A DNA stretch of 64,000 nt from positions 1,550,001-1,614,000 of the forward strand of contig NZ_CP013377.1 in the NCBI RefSeq assembly GCF_001718415.1, given 5' to 3'. The notes under the pieces were generated by a model. It did no database searches, was not told the DNA's origin, and saw only the letters and a program-made list of their open reading frames with translations. Shown piece by piece: positions 60,695 to 64,000 of the stretch (positions are counted from its first letter, which is position 1; every line of letters begins with the position of its first letter). Made by a program: the position numbers and the translations under genes. Origin of the DNA: Burkholderia pseudomultivorans (GTDB lineage Bacteria > Pseudomonadota > Gammaproteobacteria > Burkholderiales > Burkholderiaceae).

Positions 60695-62113
60695 ATGACA
60701 GCCCGCCCCGCGTTCCCGTCCCCCGAAGCCTCCGGCCGCCTCGCGCCGCGTTCCCCTGCCCGCCTCGTGCGCCGTGCGGCGTTCGTGGTCGGGGCTGCCG
60801 TGCTCGGCTACGGTGCGTTCGCGATTGCGTTTCCCGCGCACACGCCGGCGGCGATCGGCGACGTCGTCGCCGACTGGACCGGCGCGAACGCACATCCGGT
60901 CGTGCTGCAGCGGCCGGCCGCGCAGCCGCTGTCGGCGGTCGCGCAGCTCGGGCGCGCGCTGTTCGACGATCCGTCGCTGTCGGCCTCGGGCCGGCAGTCG
61001 TGCGCATCGTGCCACAGTCCCGCTCACGCGTACGGCCCGCCGAACGCGCTGGACGTGCAGCCGGGCGGCCTCGCGATGACGCAGCAGGGTTACCGCCCGC
61101 CGCCGTCGCTGATGTACCTGTACCGGCAGCCGAACTTCAGCATCGGCCCCGATGCCGGTGAAAACGACGCCGCGCCGAGCATCGCGCAGCAGGCTGCGTC
61201 GGCGGCCGGCGTCGTGAAGGCGCAGAAGGTGGCCGGCACGGCCGCGGCGCCGCAGCTGGTGCCGCAGGGCGGGATGTTCTGGGACGGTCGCGCCGACACG
61301 CTGCAGCAGCAGGCGTTCGGCCCGCTGCTGAATCCGGTCGAGATGGCGAACACGAGCATCGACGAGGTCGCGCGCAAGCTGTCGCAATCGGCGCATCGCG
61401 CGCAGTTCATCCAGCTGTTCGGGCCGCGCGTGTTCGACAGCCCGCAGCTCGCGGTGTCGGAGGCGATGTTCGCGATCGCGCGCTACCAGGTCGAGGACAC
61501 GTCGTTCCATCCGTACAACAGCAAGTACGACCGCTGGCTCGAAGGCCGTGCGCGCCTGACGCAGGCCGAGCTGCGCGGGCTGCGGCTCTTCAACGATCCG
61601 GACAAGGCGAATTGCGCGGGCTGCCACCTGTCGAAGCCCGGCAAGGACGGCCTGCCGCCGATGTTTACCGATTACCAGTACGAGGCGCTCGGCGCGCCGC
61701 GCAATCGGCAGCTCGCGCAGAATCGCAACCCGGCGTTCTACGATCTCGGCGTGTGCGGGCCGTTCCGGGACGACCTGAAGGACCAGACGCAGTATTGCGG
61801 GATGTTCCTCACGCCGACGCTGCGCAACGCGGCGACGCGCCACGTGTTCTTCCACAACGGCGTGTTCCATACGCTCGACCAGGTGATGGCGTTCTACAAC
61901 GAGCGCAATACCGCGCCGCAGAAGTTCTATCCGCGCGGGCCGAACAGCAGGATCGACGTGTACGACGACATTCCGGCGAAGTACCGCGCGAACGTCGACA
62001 CGACCGATGCGCCGTTCGATCGCAAGCCGGGCGATACGCCCGCGATGTCGGCGCAGGACATCAAGGACATCGAAGCGTTCCTGAACACGCTGACCGACGA
62101 GCCCGTGCGCTGA
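60695..62113 (+). CDS. Di-heme cytochrome c peroxidase (CcpA/MauG family)
   Basis: About 472 residues. Signal or anchor helix (AAFVVGAAVLGYGAFAIAF), then two CxxCH heme c sites: CASCH (about residue 107) and CAGCH (about residue 310). The segments LGRALFDDPSLSASGRQSCASCHSP and the TPTLRNAATRHVFFHNGVFHTLDQVMAFYN motif, with the distal-heme methionine/histidine region, are typical of the MauG/CcpA family in the periplasm. It reduces hydrogen peroxide or oxidises a protein cofactor. It follows acpA; this pair recurs in Burkholderia as far as I recall. Confidence 0.88.
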   Translation: MTARPAFPSPEASGRLAPRSPARLVRRAAFVVGAAVLGYGAFAIAFPAHTPAAIGDVVADWTGANAHPVVLQRPAAQPLSAVAQLGRALFDDPSLSASGRQSCASCHSPAHAYGPPNALDVQPGGLAMTQQGYRPPPSLMYLYRQPNFSIGPDAGENDAAPSIAQQAASAAGVVKAQKVAGTAAAPQLVPQGGMFWDGRADTLQQQAFGPLLNPVEMANTSIDEVARKLSQSAHRAQFIQLFGPRVFDSPQLAVSEAMFAIARYQVEDTSFHPYNSKYDRWLEGRARLTQAELRGLRLFNDPDKANCAGCHLSKPGKDGLPPMFTDYQYEALGAPRNRQLAQNRNPAFYDLGVCGPFRDDLKDQTQYCGMFLTPTLRNAATRHVFFHNGVFHTLDQVMAFYNERNTAPQKFYPRGPNSRIDVYDDIPAKYRANVDTTDAPFDRKPGDTPAMSAQDIKDIEAFLNTLTDEPVR

Positions 62114-62294
62114 GCGTCGCACCGCCCGCCGCGCGATGCGCGCGGGCGGCTGCGCACGCGGATGCGGAGCGACGGCGGTGACGGTTCCGCGCGCGGGCGC
62201 GAGCAACCGGATCGCCGCAGCCTCCCCTCGTTTTCCCTGATCCGTTTCACCTTGACGCCTCCGCCCCGATGGATGAAACTTCGCCCATCGCAAG

Positions 62295-62304
62295 TGTGAT
62301 CACA
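62295..62304. promoter_or_regulatory. TGTGATCACA palindrome before the GntR gene
   Basis: Perfect 10-bp palindrome 31 bp upstream of the GntR start; candidate autoregulatory operator. Confidence 0.5.
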
Positions 62305-62335
62305 GATCGCAGATCAAACCCAGGAGACTCCCGCC

Positions 62336-63046
62336 TTGGCGCCCCGTATCGTCCCGCCCGCACTGAAAGCCATCGAACCGGAAACGATGGCCGACAAGGT
62401 CTACCAGCAATTGCGCGAAGCGCTGATGAGCGGCCGTTTCGCGCCCGGCCAGGCGCTGAGCCTGCGCAGCGTCGCGGAAGCCGTCGGCTCGTCGACGATG
62501 CCCGTGCGTGCCGCCCTCACGCGGCTGCGCGCCGAGCGTGCGCTCGTCGACGGCCCGAACCGCGCGCTCGTCGTGCCGCCGATGACGCTCGACACGCTCG
62601 ACGAACTGCGCGAAGTGCGCATCGCGCTCGAAGGCTGCATCGCCGAACGCGCGTGCGCGCGGATGACCGATGCGCAGATCGCCGCGGTTCGCAAGACCTG
62701 CGAGACGATGCAGGCGCATGCCGAAGCGGGCCGGTCCCGCGCCTATCTGCAAAGCAACTTCGCGTTTCACAGCGCGATCTACGCGCACGGCGCAAGCGAA
62801 AGCACGCTGGCGATCGTCGAGAACCTGTGGATGCGCATCGGGCCGTTCCTGAACATGGTCGCGCTCGACGTGCCGCACATGCGGCGCTCGATGGACGCGC
62901 ACCGCGCCATCGTCGACGCGCTCGAACGGCGCGACGGCGCGGGTGTGCGCGCCGGCATCGCGCTCGACATCGGCGGCGCCGCGCACGATCTCGCCGAAAC
63001 GCTGCGGGCCGAGCAGACGCCGCGCCGCGTGAACGCGAAGCCGTAG
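62336..63046 (+). CDS. GntR-family regulator (FCD subgroup)
   Basis: 236 residues, starting with TTG behind an AGGAG site. Winged helix (DKVYQQLREALMSGRFAPGQALSLRSVAEAVGSSTMPVRAALTRLRAERAL) and FCD domain (NFAFHSAIYAHG ... MDAHRAIVDAL). First gene of an operon with the SDR and BKACE genes, which it probably controls. Confidence 0.88.
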   Translation: MAPRIVPPALKAIEPETMADKVYQQLREALMSGRFAPGQALSLRSVAEAVGSSTMPVRAALTRLRAERALVDGPNRALVVPPMTLDTLDELREVRIALEGCIAERACARMTDAQIAAVRKTCETMQAHAEAGRSRAYLQSNFAFHSAIYAHGASESTLAIVENLWMRIGPFLNMVALDVPHMRRSMDAHRAIVDALERRDGAGVRAGIALDIGGAAHDLAETLRAEQTPRRVNAKP

Positions 63047-63111
63047 CGCCAGGCCCGCGCGTGCGGGAACGACGCCGCATCCAACCACATCGACAATGGA
63101 GACAACCCGGC

Positions 63112-63909
63112 ATGACAGCTTCCGACCTGCTCAAACCCTATAGCGGCCTGCGCGTCCTCGTGACCGGCGGCGCATCGGGCATCGGCCTCGAAATCGCCGA
63201 CGCGTTCGCGCAATGCGACGCGCGCGTGCATGTCTGCGACGCGTCGTCTGCGGCGATCGCGGCGCTGGCCGACCGGCCGGCGCGTGCGGCCATCGGCGCG
63301 ACGCTGGCCGACGTCTCCGATCCGGCCGCCGTCGAACGCGTGTTCGCGGATGTCGCCGCGACGCTCGGCGGCCTCGACGTGCTGGTCAACAACGCCGGCA
63401 TCGCCGGCCCGACCGGCGGCATCGACGAGATCGATCCGGTGCAGTGGGAGCAGACCGTCGCGATCAACCTGAACGCGCAATTCCAGTTCGCGCGGCGCGC
63501 GGTGCCGCTGCTGCGCGAATCGAAGCACGGCGGCGCGATCATCGCGCTGTCGTCGGTCGCGGGCCGGCTCGGCTATGCGTACCGCACGCCGTATGCGGCA
63601 ACCAAATGGGCCGTCGTCGGCCTCGTCAAGAGCCTCGCGATCGAACTCGGCCCGCTCGGCATCCGCGTCAATGCGATCCAGCCCGGCATCGTGCGCGGCC
63701 CGCGCATGCGCCGCGTGATCGAGGCGCGCGCCCAGCAGCTCGGCATCGGCTACGACGAGATGGAGAAGCGCTATCTGGAGAAGATCTCGCTGCGCCGCAT
63801 GACCGATCCGGCCGAGATCGCGGCGACCGCGCTGTTCCTCTGCTCGCCGGGCGGCCATGGCATCACCGGGCAGGCGATCTCCGTGTGCGGCAACGTCGAA
63901 GTGCTCTGA
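63112..63909 (+). CDS. SDR family NAD(P)-dependent oxidoreductase
   Basis: 265 residues. Cofactor motif TGGASGIG, NNAG, catalytic S-x12-Y-x3-K (SSVAGRLGYAYRTPYAATK), and QPGIV with the C-terminal ITGQAISVCGN. It resembles 3-hydroxy-acid dehydrogenases. The next gene is a beta-keto acid cleavage enzyme, so oxidation of a 3-hydroxy acid to the beta-keto acid is a sensible guess. Confidence 0.9.
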   Translation: MTASDLLKPYSGLRVLVTGGASGIGLEIADAFAQCDARVHVCDASSAAIAALADRPARAAIGATLADVSDPAAVERVFADVAATLGGLDVLVNNAGIAGPTGGIDEIDPVQWEQTVAINLNAQFQFARRAVPLLRESKHGGAIIALSSVAGRLGYAYRTPYAATKWAVVGLVKSLAIELGPLGIRVNAIQPGIVRGPRMRRVIEARAQQLGIGYDEMEKRYLEKISLRRMTDPAEIAATALFLCSPGGHGITGQAISVCGNVEVL

Positions 63910-63945
63910 CGCATCCCGCGTCGCTCATCGAAAAGGAATTCACCC

Positions 63946-64000
63946 GTGGCAAACGCTCGCAAAGTCATCATCACCTGCGCGCCGACCGGCGCGATCCACA
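63946..64000 (+). CDS. Beta-keto acid cleavage enzyme (BKACE, DUF849), 5' part only
   Basis: The frame starts at GTG with AAAGGAATT upstream and runs off the right edge after 18 codons. The visible residues ANARKVIITCAPTGAIH match the start of the BKACE family, Zn-dependent enzymes that cleave beta-keto acids with acetyl-CoA. Substrate cannot be told from so short a piece. Confidence 0.75.
   Translation, partial: MANARKVIITCAPTGAIH

Noticed and set aside
1..64000. CRISPR arrays, insertion sequences, phage genes, tRNA or rRNA
   Set aside because: No regularly spaced repeats, transposase or integrase motifs, or RNA gene signatures were found on reading both strands.

Overview
The window is high-GC (roughly two thirds G+C) DNA from a beta-proteobacterium. 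Gene content and protein similarity that I recognise (AcpA-type acid phosphatase, DUF4148, DUF3562, many IclR/GntR/LuxR regulators, tandem universal stress proteins) point to Burkholderia, most likely the B. cepacia complex. The mix of catabolic, stress and regulatory genes without ribosomal or tRNA genes would suit a secondary chromosome; that placement is inference. I see no insertion sequence, integrase, CRISPR array, rRNA or tRNA.

Layout. 0-3.7 kb: a cysteine desulfurase fused to a DUF442 phosphatase-like domain, a TauE/SafE exporter, a 38-residue membrane peptide and a short CDF transporter. 3.7-7.3 kb: LuxR regulator, esterase and a RibBA with a degenerate cyclohydrolase half. 7.3-9.2 kb: hipBA kinase toxin module behind a 101-bp imperfect palindrome. 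9.4-16 kb: an old-yellow-enzyme oxidoreductase, then HPPD, an MHS-type transporter, a second MurA and a PcaR/PobR-like IclR regulator; matching paired operators with 21-bp phasing lie before hppD/transporter and before the IclR gene. 16-20.1 kb: a DinG-like helicase with a nuclease domain plus FAN1, preceded by a perfect LexA box.

20.1-29.1 kb is an envelope/stress island: MipA porin-like protein, many small soluble or secreted proteins (CBS, PRC-barrel, BON, DUF4142), a hybrid histidine kinase and a sigma-54 activator without a receiver domain. Four strong -24/-12 (sigma-54) promoters sit in front of its small genes, which makes the local activator their likely regulator. 29-44 kb: chemoreceptor, alcohol dehydrogenase, DUF3562, universal stress proteins, an amino-acid permease, DedA-rhodanese, cupin, and a CHASE/PAS sensor kinase with a NarL-type regulator. 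Several of these, and a small-protein operon at 52.4-53.5 kb, carry FNR-type boxes with a -10 hexamer at the same distance; an FNR protein with all four iron-sulfur cysteines is encoded at 51.6-52.4 kb.

44-64 kb: PilZ protein, class A penicillin-binding protein, a trans-3-hydroxyproline catabolic set (dehydratase, GntR regulator, reductase), the receiver/FNR pair, the small-protein operon, an aromatic amino-acid module (TyrB-like aminotransferase, AroP-like permease, divergent Lrp regulator), an EamA exporter, AcpA phosphatase with a di-heme peroxidase, and the start of a GntR-SDR-BKACE operon that runs off the right edge.
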